Assembly (NCBI RefSeq): GCF_013409255.1
Contig: NZ_JACCAS010000001.1
Coordinates: forward strand, 992,001 to 1,056,000
Source of the DNA: Paraburkholderia bryophila
GTDB lineage: Bacteria > Pseudomonadota > Gammaproteobacteria > Burkholderiales > Burkholderiaceae
DNA length: 64,000 nucleotides
Direction of reading: 5' to 3'
Part shown: positions 36,649 to 45,314 of the stretch, in pieces
Position numbering within the stretch: the first letter of the stretch is position 1
Layout of the letters: every line of letters starts with the position of its first letter
Notes under the pieces: model-generated
Told to the model about the DNA's origin: nothing
What the model saw: the letters and a program-made list of their open reading frames with translations, nothing else
Databases searched by the model: none
Made by a program: the position numbers and the translations under genes

Positions 36649-37359
36649 TCAAAGGTTCGTGTAGCGAGGCAGTAGATCCTGATCAACAAGGCGGATCTCG
36701 ATGCGGTTGGCGATTTCGATATGCTCAGGGTTGTCTACTGAGAAAACGGCGTCCGTTACGCTCACGATGATTGTTCCGGCTTGCTGTTTGCCCGTCGTTT
36801 TTACTGGAATCAGTGCGCGCGCTTCGGGAACCTGCTGCGTCGTTATCACCGTTGGCAAGTAAAGCATCCAACCGACACCAGGCTTGTCATCAAAGACCTG
36901 CTTCTCGGCGTAAGCGCGCGGCGCCACCGCCACGTAGGCAGGGGAAAAAGCCTCGATCGCCGCCAACACCACTAACTCCATCGACTTGAGGTCGCTGAAC
37001 ACGGCATCGTTATAGAGACTGACCTCGAAGGAATCCGGCAGGTACTTGTCTCCAACTAGACAGGCAAGCGTCGCCCCCTCGTTATGGTCCTCATCTCCAT
37101 CCCATAGTGCAACGGACGTGAACGAAGAATCGTTCGCATATCGATGACGGAGGACGGCGACAAGCGCCGCGGACGGCAGTCCGTTCTCGAATGCACGATA
37201 CATGTGCGCTTCTTCCCGACTGTCCCCTTGCGCATACCAGTCGGCGAACCGTGGGTCGATGTTCGCCATCGCGTCCGTCACGTGCCGAATACGAGTAAGG
37301 ATTGCTGGAAAATCGGTCGAGGTTAGTAACTCATCGCGGAATTGAAGCCTGATATCCAT
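36649..37359 (-). CDS. Imm52-family immunity protein, copy 2
   Basis: The 236-residue partner of nuclease copy 2. The C-terminal 85 residues match copy 1 at about 72 positions by eye (KQVFDDKPGVGWMLYLPTVI, then IVSVTDAVFSVDNPEHIEIA and RLVDQDLLPRYTNL), while residues 25-150 diverge. I used the ATG at 37359 (MDIRLQFRDELLTS), 11 bp after the toxin stop, rather than the longer open frame, because copy 1 starts in the same way. Confidence 0.82.
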   Translation of the reverse strand: MDIRLQFRDELLTSTDFPAILTRIRHVTDAMANIDPRFADWYAQGDSREEAHMYRAFENGLPSAALVAVLRHRYANDSSFTSVALWDGDEDHNEGATLACLVGDKYLPDSFEVSLYNDAVFSDLKSMELVVLAAIEAFSPAYVAVAPRAYAEKQVFDDKPGVGWMLYLPTVITTQQVPEARALIPVKTTGKQQAGTIIVSVTDAVFSVDNPEHIEIANRIEIRLVDQDLLPRYTNL

Positions 37360-37370
37360 TTGTACGTTCA

Positions 37371-37970
37371 CTACGGTTGATAGACAGAGGTAACAGCGAA
37401 CTCCCGCAGCACCGGGAGCATAAAACTCCGTGTTCTTGGCGTTTGGAAATACCATACGAGTTTGGCTGGCGGATTCGCACGAGTGACGCGAGCCTGCTTA
37501 CCGATCATTTCGGACATGGTTTTGAATCCCTGGAACCACTTCAAGGGCTTATCAGGCGCAGAAAAAAACTGATCGTAGTTTCCCTTCGCTTCCTGCAATA
37601 GACAGCCGGAGGGCTGAAACCCGTCGAAGTCAATTCCTAGCCAATTCCATTCGTCGCTCCACTGGCACTGCTCTATATCGAACGCAAAGCCAGTAGTACG
37701 TGCCTGATACCGATAAGCATCCCAATTGACACCGTGGCGCCTGCGCACTTTGGCTCCTTCTTCCGGCGGACACTTCTTGCAACTCTCACCCGTCCGCGGC
37801 AACGCGCGCACCGCAGGCGTACTTTTGCTGTCGTCCTTCGAAGCATCACCTGTCGCGCTTCCCATTGCCCCCGTAGCCACGCCACCCAACAAAGCCCTTC
37901 CAGCGCTCAACAAAACCGGCCCAAGCTCCGCGACGGCGCTCTCCAACAACGGCGCCAGTATCGTCCCCAT
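37371..37970 (-). CDS. Tox-REase-5 nuclease toxin, copy 2 (type VI cargo)
   Basis: This 199-residue nuclease is a paralogue of copy 1. The first 69 residues match it at about 56 positions by eye. The core has NWDAYRYQARTTGFAFDI, DFDGFQPSGCLLQEAKGNYD with the E-x-K in QEAK, and ends WYFQTPRTRSFMLPVL. The region after the core differs from copy 1. It is adjacent to the adaptor and co-chaperone-like genes, so it is probably the original cargo and copy 1 a duplicate. GAGGG precedes the ATG. Confidence 0.83.
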   Translation of the reverse strand: MGTILAPLLESAVAELGPVLLSAGRALLGGVATGAMGSATGDASKDDSKSTPAVRALPRTGESCKKCPPEEGAKVRRRHGVNWDAYRYQARTTGFAFDIEQCQWSDEWNWLGIDFDGFQPSGCLLQEAKGNYDQFFSAPDKPLKWFQGFKTMSEMIGKQARVTRANPPAKLVWYFQTPRTRSFMLPVLREFAVTSVYQP

Positions 37971-38334
37971 ACGTCAACCCTCCCACAAACTCTGGATGTT
38001 CAATCCGCCAGCGCAACACACGCAGAAAGTCATGAAACCGTTCGTCGGCCGAGTTAGCCGAGTTACTCGACCGCTTGATCCAAACCCGCATCGCAGGCTT
38101 CTCATAGAAGCCAGGCGAATAAGCTTCGAGTCGCAGAAACTCGACGAGATGAGCATCTTCCCGAAGACCAAATCCTCGCGCGACGTTAAAAGCACGCCAC
38201 AGCCGCTGCCAAAGAAAAGCGGCGTCTGCCAGTTCCGGCTCTTCGCCTACCAGATCCTGCCGCACCCGCTCGACAAAACCTTTCGCGTCGATATCGGCAA
38301 GCGCCGCCACCTGTTCCGCAGTCAACTCAATCAT
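37846..38334 (-). CDS. Co-TecT-like type VI adaptor partner (small protein)
   Basis: The protein reads MIELTAEQVAALADIDAKGF, then ELADAAFLWQRLWRAFNVAR, FGLREDAHLVEFLRLEAYSP and ADERFHDFLRVLRWRIEHPE. By position, between a DUF4123 protein and a Tox-REase-5 nuclease, it corresponds to the co-chaperone of the Pseudomonas TseT cluster. Its start overlaps the DUF4123 stop by eight bases. The frame runs 125 bp into the nuclease gene in another frame. The last 40 residues may be an accidental extension of a gene that originally ended near 37980. Confidence 0.7.
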   Translation of the reverse strand: MIELTAEQVAALADIDAKGFVERVRQDLVGEEPELADAAFLWQRLWRAFNVARGFGLREDAHLVEFLRLEAYSPGFYEKPAMRVWIKRSSNSANSADERFHDFLRVLRWRIEHPEFVGGLTYGDDTGAVVGERRRGAWAGFVERWKGFVGWRGYGGNGKRDR

Positions 38335-38830
38335 CCGAATGCACTCTGATCAGTTCGCCATCGACCTGCACCAACCAATCGAACGTCGGCACAAAAAACG
38401 CCGCACGTTGCGACGACGACAACACCCGTGCGATATCGCCCATAACGCGAGCGTCATAGAAGCGCAATAGCGCCGTACCACCGTTCGGCATCCGCACGTC
38501 TAACCGCTCGCGCAATTCCCGCGCGAGCGATTGAAACCGATACGCCGTAGTCAACCACGACACACCCGAAGCGCCCGCCGCAAGCTTCAGCAATCCGTGC
38601 CGCATCGCCATCGAAGCGCTATCGAAATCGATCAGCCACGGCCCCGCATCGGCGAGCGAAGCGTCGGGCGTGTCGTCGAACAAAGCAATTGCGGCAGAGC
38701 ACCGTTCAAGCGCGGTCGCTCCAAACGCGTCGCCATAAAGCAGCCCGTCAACGAGCGCGTAAAGCCGAACAGGCAGTGAGGTCTGTACCCGACGCTGCGT
38801 CAGATAACTTTCGAGTTTCGACAACGGCAT
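38327..38830 (-). CDS. DUF4123 type VI effector adaptor (Tec/Tap-like)
   Basis: DUF4123 proteins load effectors onto VgrG or PAAR tips. The 167-residue sequence shows VRLYALVDGLLYGDAFGATA, then GPWLIDFDSAS, ASGVSWLTTAYRFQSLAREL and LRFYDARVMGDIARVLSSSQ, the RFYDPRV-like element typical of the family. It follows the PAAR gene by 3 bp and overlaps the next gene, so it is translated as part of one operon. Confidence 0.85.
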   Translation of the reverse strand: MPLSKLESYLTQRRVQTSLPVRLYALVDGLLYGDAFGATALERCSAAIALFDDTPDASLADAGPWLIDFDSASMAMRHGLLKLAAGASGVSWLTTAYRFQSLARELRERLDVRMPNGGTALLRFYDARVMGDIARVLSSSQRAAFFVPTFDWLVQVDGELIRVHSDD

Positions 38831-38833
38831 GCC

Positions 38834-39253
38834 CTACCCTCGCATCACCGTCGTCGCGCCGCTTTCGGTAGCGGCTCTCAGACATTCGACGCAAAGCGTC
38901 GGCGCAGGGCCAAACGATTGAACATCGGCCGATCCTGTGCCGATACCATCACGGCGAGAAAGATCGACCTCACCGCTATCTTCGATTGTCATTCGGGATT
39001 GAGACGCGATAAGCACCGCGCCGCAGGTGGCCCGCATGCCATCCACCGCCGTATCTCTCCCATGCATCCGATGCGGAAAACGACGCCCGAGCAAATCGTC
39101 CGAGATCGCAAACACGCCCTTGCAAAGCGGGCAAAGAACCTTGTGTCCGACGCCCGCTATCGCTCGTCCGTCGATCGTGGATTTGTCGTTACCTTCGAGT
39201 ACACGACCGCCGTGTGACGTCGTGTCACCCTCGCGAATGATGGCGCGTTTCAC
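38834..39253 (-). CDS. PAAR-domain protein (type VI spike tip)
   Basis: PAAR proteins cap the VgrG spike and carry effectors. The domain reads VKRAIIREGDTTSHGGRVLE, then IDGRAIAGVGHKVLCPLCKG, PHRMHGRDTAVDGMRATCGA and VLIASQS, with the expected His and Cys metal ligands. A C-terminal stretch ends in CVECLRAATESGATTV, with a second CxxC pair. I chose the GTG at 39253, preceded by GAAGGGAAG. A longer frame to 39367 would run through a 19-bp inverted repeat and is unlikely. It is the first gene of the cargo operon. Confidence 0.85.
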   Translation of the reverse strand: MKRAIIREGDTTSHGGRVLEGNDKSTIDGRAIAGVGHKVLCPLCKGVFAISDDLLGRRFPHRMHGRDTAVDGMRATCGAVLIASQSRMTIEDSGEVDLSRRDGIGTGSADVQSFGPAPTLCVECLRAATESGATTVMRG

Positions 39254-39303
39254 CACTGGCTTCCCTTCGTTCATTAAACAGGCGACGAAGGATTTCATAA
39301 CGC

Positions 39304-39349
39304 AAACGGCCGCGCTACCTGCCTGGACTAGCAGGTAGCGCGGCCGTTT
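39304..39349 (-). terminator. Perfect 19-bp inverted repeat upstream of the type VI operon
   Basis: The arms at 39304-39322 and 39331-39349 are perfectly complementary (AAACGGCCGCGCTACCTGC type) around an eight-base loop. It lies between the upstream glycosyltransferase gene and the PAAR start. It may be a transcription terminator (T tract short) or mark an insertion boundary. Confidence 0.6.
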
Positions 39350-39457
39350 AGACCCGCTCCGTCTCAAACAAGAACCGCACGCATCGGAACAAATAAGATT
39401 GTTCAGTAATCCGTCTCAGCCACGCTTATATCGCGCCCCTTTCAACCTAAAGTTTCC

Positions 39458-40579
39458 TCAAGACTTCTCAGGCACCGCGAGATTCGAAGTCACCATCGTC
39501 GCAAACCGACGCGGCTGACAACTGGCCAACGTCCGTTCATAAATCGCGAGATAACCGTCACTCACCTGCTGCACGCCGAATTTGTCGAGATTGAGCGGCG
39601 CTCGCGCGCACAACGCGGCGTGTGCATCGGCATCCGTCAACAAGTGTCCCAACGCGTCGGCCAGCGCAACCGGATCCTGCACCGGCACCAGCACACCGGC
39701 CTCACCGCCATCGAGCATTTCCGGAATACCACCCACCCGGGTCGCGACAATCGCACGCCCCGTCTCACGCGCCTCGCACAGCACGAGCCCCGCCGCCTCA
39801 TAGTGCGAGGCCAGCACGAACACATCGGCCTGCGCGAGATACGCGCGCGGATCAGCTACAAAACCTTCAAAGCGCGTTTGCTCCGCGACACCCAGCGTCA
39901 AAGCGAGCGCTTCCATTGCCGCACGATCAGGCCCATCGCCGACGAGATACAACACCGCGTCCGGCACACGTCGGCGCAGCAGCGCGAACGCATTCAACAG
40001 ATCGCCGATGCCCTTGCGCTCATACATCCCCGACACCGTGACGATGCACGGATGCGCCAACTGCGGCGTCGACGCCACCGGCGTCCCGGCAAGCCGTGGC
40101 GTGCCGATCGTGCCATTTCGCACCACGCTCAACCGCTCACGCGGAATACCACGCCGCGCCATCGCGACCGCTACCGCATCGCTGACCGCCACCACGTGAT
40201 CGCCGATGCCCATCAGCGAAGCCGTACGCTGAAACTCGTTATGCACCGTCGTGACCAGCACGAAGCGCCGGCTGAACGCGCTAAAGCGTGCGATCAAAGC
40301 GCCGGTCATCATGTGCGCATGCACGACGTCGGGATCGAACTGTGCGACGAGCCGCCTGAACCCGGCCACCATCGCCGGCACACGGGACGGCTTGGGCGAC
40401 TGCGGCAGCACCACATGACGCACGCCGTGCCGCGCCAGCAGTTCCTCGAAACCGCCGCCCGCCGAAGCCACGATCACCTCGTGCCCGGCGCGCGCCTGCA
40501 GACACGCAAGGTCGATCATCACGTTGACGATGCCATTGCCGATACAGCGCGCGTGATTGGCGAGATGGATGATTTTCAT
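39458..40579 (-). CDS. Family 4 glycosyltransferase
   Basis: The GT-B protein begins MKIIHLANHARCIGNGIVNV and contains VVHAHMMTGALIARFSAF, then CIVTVSGMYERKGIGDLLNA and LASHYEAAGLVLCEARETGR, with the retaining E-x7-E motif. It should use a nucleotide sugar to extend a lipid-linked glycan at the cytoplasmic face. The start overlaps the preceding propeller gene stop (ATGA), so it is the last gene of the operon running from 47416 leftward. Confidence 0.9.
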   Translation of the reverse strand: MKIIHLANHARCIGNGIVNVMIDLACLQARAGHEVIVASAGGGFEELLARHGVRHVVLPQSPKPSRVPAMVAGFRRLVAQFDPDVVHAHMMTGALIARFSAFSRRFVLVTTVHNEFQRTASLMGIGDHVVAVSDAVAVAMARRGIPRERLSVVRNGTIGTPRLAGTPVASTPQLAHPCIVTVSGMYERKGIGDLLNAFALLRRRVPDAVLYLVGDGPDRAAMEALALTLGVAEQTRFEGFVADPRAYLAQADVFVLASHYEAAGLVLCEARETGRAIVATRVGGIPEMLDGGEAGVLVPVQDPVALADALGHLLTDADAHAALCARAPLNLDKFGVQQVSDGYLAIYERTLASCQPRRFATMVTSNLAVPEKS

Positions 40580-42957
40580 GGGATTTGCGCAACATTCGTT
40601 GAATGAGTCGGCGCCGCCGCTTGCGGCGCAGCCGGCGGCATGAAGCGGTACATCAGCGCCTTGCCGTAGGCATCTTCTTCAGCCAGCACGAGGTATTCGC
40701 CCGACGCAAGACGGTGCGCGGTGAGCGGCATCGGCACGTCGGCCCAGCCGCTTTTCGAGCCGACTTCGCGGCCGGGCGACAGACGGCCGACGTCGTGTCC
40801 CGACGCGCGGTCGTAGACGCGCACGATCGCGCTGCGCGTTTCGATCGCGAACACGTAGTCGCCCGCCACCGCGAAGCCGCTGATCGACGACCAGTCCGGC
40901 GCGCCACGATCGGGCAAGCCGATCACATAGCGCAGCACCGGCTTGCCGCTCTTCCAGTGGTCGTAACGCGCGAGTTGCGAGCCCGCGCTATTCCAGTTGT
41001 CCTGCACGAACGGATGCGCGGGCGTCGAGCCAGAGACGAACATCGTGTCGTCGTCGGGGAAGTAGTTCATCCGCGCGATCCGGTAAAACGGTGCGGGCGG
41101 CGGGTACTGCCGCATCGCCGCATAGCGGTAGATCGGATTGCCCGCGTGGTCGAAACCCTGCAACGGAAACTGGCGGATACCCTGCGATTCGGTGCCTTGC
41201 CAGATGTCGCCACGGCTGTCGACCCACCACGCGCGCAGTGGCGGCGCGTTGGTGCTGCCGGTGCTCTGATCGAACGCGGACGCGGAGAAATCGCCCTTGC
41301 CGGTCGCGTCGCGCCAGATCCATTCGCCCTGCGGCGGCTGGTTGGGCGGCCACGTGCCGTCGATATGCGCCTGCGAAAAGAGACCCGATGGAATCGCGGT
41401 CTCGCGGTCGTCGGCGAAACGATAGATGCGCAGATACGACGAGTACATATCGGTCGTATAGAGCAGCCGATGTCCGCGCACGTCGCGCACCATCGGCATG
41501 CCGCGCTGACCGCCGAGATACAGGTGAAAGTACGGGTCGTACGGATAGCGGAAACGGTCCGCCGTGTAGCCGGCGTACGACCACTCTTCACCGGCGGGCC
41601 GCGACAGATCGAGCGTGAAGCGCTTGCTGCCGGTGTAAATGGAAGGCGGCTCGCCGTCCACGAACTGCGCGCCGTCGACGAACAACAGCCCTTGCAGACT
41701 GAAACGCTGCGCACCGTCCGGCGTGTAGCTTTCGAGCAGCGCGCCGTCGAAGGTGCTCGGCCCCGCGCCGAACGGCCGCGGCCCTGCGCCGTTCATCGAC
41801 ACGTAGAGATTGCCGGCGCGATCCACGCCGACCCCTGTCAGTCCGTTGAAGCGCTGCGGCCCTGGCGCGCCGGCCCGACCGGCGTAGATACCGCCCTGCT
41901 GGCCGAAGCTCGCCGACAGTTGCATGCCCGCGCCGGGTTGAGACGCCGCCGTAAAAATCAGTATCTGCTGACGCACACCGTTATCCGCGACCAGCAGACG
42001 TCCACGCGTATCGACGGTCAGATCCACCGGCACGACACCGGCAGGCAGCGCCAGTTCGCCAAGCCGCGCACCGTCGCGCGCATGGTGAACCACGCGCCGC
42101 GCGCCATCCGTGCGGCTGTTCTCGATGACCCACAGCGAACCATCCGGCGCGAGCGCGAGACGGCCTGGCTCATGCACCGGAAAACTGCCGACCGGCTGCA
42201 TGGTCTGCGCGTCGAACATCTGCACGCGATTGTCGAGTTGATTCCCGACGAAGAGCCGTGTTTCATCCGCGGCCAGGCCACGAATCGCGTAATCCCCTTT
42301 GGCCGGATACGCCGAAATCAGCAGATACGCGAGATGCCCGCCCGGAAACTTCACCTGCCCAGCGAACGGCACGCCGTCGCTGATGTCCGCACGACTGCGG
42401 CGCGCCACGCCGGTCCACTCTTCCCCCTCGCGCGGTGTCGGCCGATGCTTGGCTTCCTCGTTGCCAAGGCTCACCACCGTCTGCGCGGTGTAGACGTATT
42501 CGTCGTTCACCGCGATCGCATCGCCGCCCATCATTCCCCAGCCGTGCGACTCGCCGCCGTGCCTCACCAGTTCGCCGTTGCGGTATTGACCGAGTTCACC
42601 GCCGCCTTCGTCCCACGGCGCATTCGTGAACACGTCGCCATTCGGCGCGACGGCAATTGCCTGCACGTCGATCTGCATCCAGCGCTTGTCCGCGTAGCCC
42701 CACGTATTGCCAACCCACGAGGTCCGATACGACAACGACGGATGCGCCAGCGCCGCCAGCGCTTCGGCCGCCGGCACGGCGGCGGAGGCGACGGTCAACG
42801 CGCGCGCGCCGGCCGCTTCGGCAGCGCGCGCCAGCGTCGCGCCAGCGCCGGTCACGGCGCCGCCCGATCCGCCGGCACTCAGCAGCACCAGCACCGGCAA
42901 CGCCAGCGCCGCGGCGCACACCGCACGTTCGAAAGTTTTTCGGGTGGGACGTCGCAT
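40576..42957 (-). CDS. Large exported NHL/beta-propeller protein in polysaccharide operon
   Basis: The 793-residue protein has a signal peptide (AVCAAALALPVLVLLSAGGS) and a long series of propeller-like repeats: VQAIAVAPNGDVFTNAPW, AIRGLAADETRLFVGNQLDN, GRLALAPDGSLWVIENSRTD, PVDLTVDTRGRLLVADNGVR and LTGVGVDRAGNLYVSMNGAG. A later part is Trp/Tyr-rich (DRFRYPYDPYFHLYLGG). It should sit in the periplasm or outside. It overlaps the next glycosyltransferase start, so it is translated with the glycan genes. It might bind, polymerise or trim the glycan, but no catalytic residues can be named. Confidence 0.8.
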   Translation of the reverse strand: MRRPTRKTFERAVCAAALALPVLVLLSAGGSGGAVTGAGATLARAAEAAGARALTVASAAVPAAEALAALAHPSLSYRTSWVGNTWGYADKRWMQIDVQAIAVAPNGDVFTNAPWDEGGGELGQYRNGELVRHGGESHGWGMMGGDAIAVNDEYVYTAQTVVSLGNEEAKHRPTPREGEEWTGVARRSRADISDGVPFAGQVKFPGGHLAYLLISAYPAKGDYAIRGLAADETRLFVGNQLDNRVQMFDAQTMQPVGSFPVHEPGRLALAPDGSLWVIENSRTDGARRVVHHARDGARLGELALPAGVVPVDLTVDTRGRLLVADNGVRQQILIFTAASQPGAGMQLSASFGQQGGIYAGRAGAPGPQRFNGLTGVGVDRAGNLYVSMNGAGPRPFGAGPSTFDGALLESYTPDGAQRFSLQGLLFVDGAQFVDGEPPSIYTGSKRFTLDLSRPAGEEWSYAGYTADRFRYPYDPYFHLYLGGQRGMPMVRDVRGHRLLYTTDMYSSYLRIYRFADDRETAIPSGLFSQAHIDGTWPPNQPPQGEWIWRDATGKGDFSASAFDQSTGSTNAPPLRAWWVDSRGDIWQGTESQGIRQFPLQGFDHAGNPIYRYAAMRQYPPPAPFYRIARMNYFPDDDTMFVSGSTPAHPFVQDNWNSAGSQLARYDHWKSGKPVLRYVIGLPDRGAPDWSSISGFAVAGDYVFAIETRSAIVRVYDRASGHDVGRLSPGREVGSKSGWADVPMPLTAHRLASGEYLVLAEEDAYGKALMYRFMPPAAPQAAAPTHSTNVAQIP

Positions 42958-42970
42958 GATCACGGCCGCG

Positions 42971-44128
42971 TCAGAACGCGTCGATCGCTTCGCGGTAGAC
43001 GGCGGCGACCTGCGCGGCCACGACCGCCTGATCGAAATGCTTGCGCGCATACGCGCGGCACGCCGCGTTGTCCGGCACCGCGCGTTGGCCGAGAAGCACC
43101 TCCATGATGCCTTCGCCGATCGCCTTGAAGCCGCCCGACGGCAGCACCAGTTCCGCCGACAGCGGCGCCACCGCTTCGGGCAACCCGCCGACCGGCGTCA
43201 CCAGCACCGGCGTGCCGGCCGCCAGCGATTCGATCGTGGTGAGACCAAAACCTTCGAGCGATACCGTCGGCACGACCGACAGATCGGCCGCGCGATACCA
43301 CAGCGGCACTTTGTCATCCGCGACGAAACCCACTAGCTGAACGTTGCGCTCCAACCCACGCGCGACGATCCGCGCCTGCAGTTGCTCTTCCAGCGGCCCG
43401 GTACCCGCGATCGTCAGCAGCACATCGGGCAGCGCGGGTTTGACGATGGCCATCGCATCGATCAGATCCTCGAGCCCCATGCGCGACACGAGGCGGCGCA
43501 TACAGAACAGCAGCGGACGATCCTGCGGCAAACCAAGCCGCTCGCGCGCCTTGATCCTGGTTGCGCGTACATTGAATCGCGCAACGTCGACGCAACCCGG
43601 CACCACGCGAATCCGTTCCTCGCGCACGCCATAGGTTTCGTGAAGCAGTTGGGCAAACGCCCGCGACAGCACGATATGACGCGTCGCGCCGCGATAGACG
43701 AACCGTTCGAGGGCGAGTCGCGCCGCGCGCGACCAGCCGCCACCGCCGCCCGGATACGATTCGGCCGCCCACGGCCCATGAAAATGCACGACCTTCGGCA
43801 CGCGACGAAACACGCCGGCAGTCGGCGCCGCATACAGCGCGAAATGCGAGGCGACGACATCGGGCATCTTCGCGGCGCGCAGCGCACGCGACTGCACGCG
43901 CGAGCCCCACAGCCGCGCACCCAGTTGCTCCTGCGCACCGGCGAATGCCAGCACGCGGCCGCCCGACGCGTCGAACACGCCGGGGCTGCCCGCCACCATG
44001 CCGCGCACGCTGACGCCCTGGTCGGGCAGCGTGTCGATCAGGGCCTTGAACATACGATCGAGGCCACCGGGCCGTTCGTTGAACCAGTGCATGCCAATCT
44101 GCAGCGAATCGATTGGAGTCCCACTCAT
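42971..44128 (-). CDS. Family 4 glycosyltransferase
   Basis: A GT-B enzyme of 385 residues: IGMHWFNERPGGLDRMFKAL, then VVHFHGPWAAESYPGGGGG, RHIVLSRAFAQLLHETYGVR, LLFCMRRLVSRMGLEDLIDA and SLEGFGLTTIESLAAGTPVL with the E-x7-E pair. It should add a sugar to the lipid-linked repeat unit. It is 13 bp from the propeller gene and overlaps the upstream glycosyltransferase by four bases. Confidence 0.9.
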   Translation of the reverse strand: MSGTPIDSLQIGMHWFNERPGGLDRMFKALIDTLPDQGVSVRGMVAGSPGVFDASGGRVLAFAGAQEQLGARLWGSRVQSRALRAAKMPDVVASHFALYAAPTAGVFRRVPKVVHFHGPWAAESYPGGGGGWSRAARLALERFVYRGATRHIVLSRAFAQLLHETYGVREERIRVVPGCVDVARFNVRATRIKARERLGLPQDRPLLFCMRRLVSRMGLEDLIDAMAIVKPALPDVLLTIAGTGPLEEQLQARIVARGLERNVQLVGFVADDKVPLWYRAADLSVVPTVSLEGFGLTTIESLAAGTPVLVTPVGGLPEAVAPLSAELVLPSGGFKAIGEGIMEVLLGQRAVPDNAACRAYARKHFDQAVVAAQVAAVYREAIDAF

Positions 44129-45303
44129 AATTTCACCGGCGCGCTCGCGCAGTTGGACGGCATCGCGTGGGCTGTGCGCCGCGCGTGTACCTGTTCATAG
44201 ACGGCCAGATAGCGCTCGGCCATCGCGTGCCAGCTCAAGGTGCCTGCTACTTCGCGCGCGGCCGCGCCGAGGTTTCGCGCGTAGGCCGGGTCGCTAGCCA
44301 GACGTTCGATCGCGGCGGCCAGCGCCGTCGCGTCGTTGGGATCGTCGAGCACCATGCCGCTGTCCGCCGTGATCACTTCCGCGCCGCCCGCGGTGCGCAC
44401 CGTGATCACCGGCAAGCCGGCGGCCAGCGCTTCGAGCAGCACCAATCCCATCGGCTCGTAGCGCGACGGAAACACGAACGCATCGACCGAGCGCATCAGC
44501 GCGGGCATGTCCATCACCATGTCGGTGAAGTGGACCCGCTGCGTCAAACCGAGCGACGCCACCAGCGCCGGATACGGACTGTTGTGCAAAATGCCGGCGA
44601 CGGCGAGATGCACGTCGACGCGGGTCTGCACGAGTGCGTGCAGCACGGTGTCGAGATTCTTGCGCGACATCCGCAGATCACCGGCGAACAGCAGCATGAA
44701 CGGTGCGGACGGCAAGCTGAAACGCTCGCGTTCCGACGCACCGGGCGTGAACTCGCCGACGTCGACGCCGTTATGAATCACCTGCACGCGCGCCGAGCCG
44801 ATGCCGAGCGCGCGCACCTCGCCGGCCACTTTCTGCGAGACCGGCACGATCACGTCCGCGTGCCGGAACGCCCATTTTTCGCAGGCGATATTCAGCAGCG
44901 TGTAGATCACCTGATACGCGTGATACAGGTTGTGCAGCAGTCGAAACGGATAGAAGCCGCAGCGATACCAGCCGTCGTGTACGAAATGTGCCGCGTTGAC
45001 ATCCGCGCGCGCCCACGCGATAAAGCCGTTCACATGCACCACGTCGAACTCGTCGCGATGCGCGCGAATCCAGGCGCCGCAGCGCCACGCGAACATCTGG
45101 TACTGCACGAGCTTGGTCGGCAGCCGGCTGCCGGCAATCCGCACGAAACGCACATGCGGATGCTCGATCAGTTCGGCGGCTGCTTCGGCGGCGAGCAGCG
45201 TCACCGTATGACCCGCCGCGAGCGCCGCCTGCACGATCTCGTAGTTGACTCGCCCTTGCCCATCGTTTTTGCGCACGACATGGGTGACGATCAGAATCCT
45301 CAT
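44125..45303 (-). CDS. Family 4 glycosyltransferase
   Basis: A GT-B enzyme of 392 residues starting MRILIVTHVVRKNDGQGRVN. Features are FDVVHVNGFIAWARADVNAA, VIHNGVDVGEFTPGAS, MLLFAGDLRMSRKNLDTVLH and SRYEPMGLVLLEALAAGLPV with the E-x7-E motif. GAAGGA lies before the ATG at 45303. An ATG at 45318 overlaps the preceding stop and is an alternative. The stop overlaps the next start. Confidence 0.9.
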   Translation of the reverse strand: MRILIVTHVVRKNDGQGRVNYEIVQAALAAGHTVTLLAAEAAAELIEHPHVRFVRIAGSRLPTKLVQYQMFAWRCGAWIRAHRDEFDVVHVNGFIAWARADVNAAHFVHDGWYRCGFYPFRLLHNLYHAYQVIYTLLNIACEKWAFRHADVIVPVSQKVAGEVRALGIGSARVQVIHNGVDVGEFTPGASERERFSLPSAPFMLLFAGDLRMSRKNLDTVLHALVQTRVDVHLAVAGILHNSPYPALVASLGLTQRVHFTDMVMDMPALMRSVDAFVFPSRYEPMGLVLLEALAAGLPVITVRTAGGAEVITADSGMVLDDPNDATALAAAIERLASDPAYARNLGAAAREVAGTLSWHAMAERYLAVYEQVHARRTAHAMPSNCASAPVKL

Positions 45304-45314
45304 CCTGTGGTCCT

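Noticed and set aside
39254..39367. N-terminal extension of the PAAR protein
   Set aside because: It would translate a perfect 19-bp inverted repeat, while a GTG with a good ribosome binding site fits the PAAR family start.
40603..43107. Very long plus-strand open frame (834 codons) opposite the propeller gene
   Set aside because: Arg/His/Ala-rich composition without domains or signal peptide; it is antisense to a well-supported exported protein in high-GC DNA.
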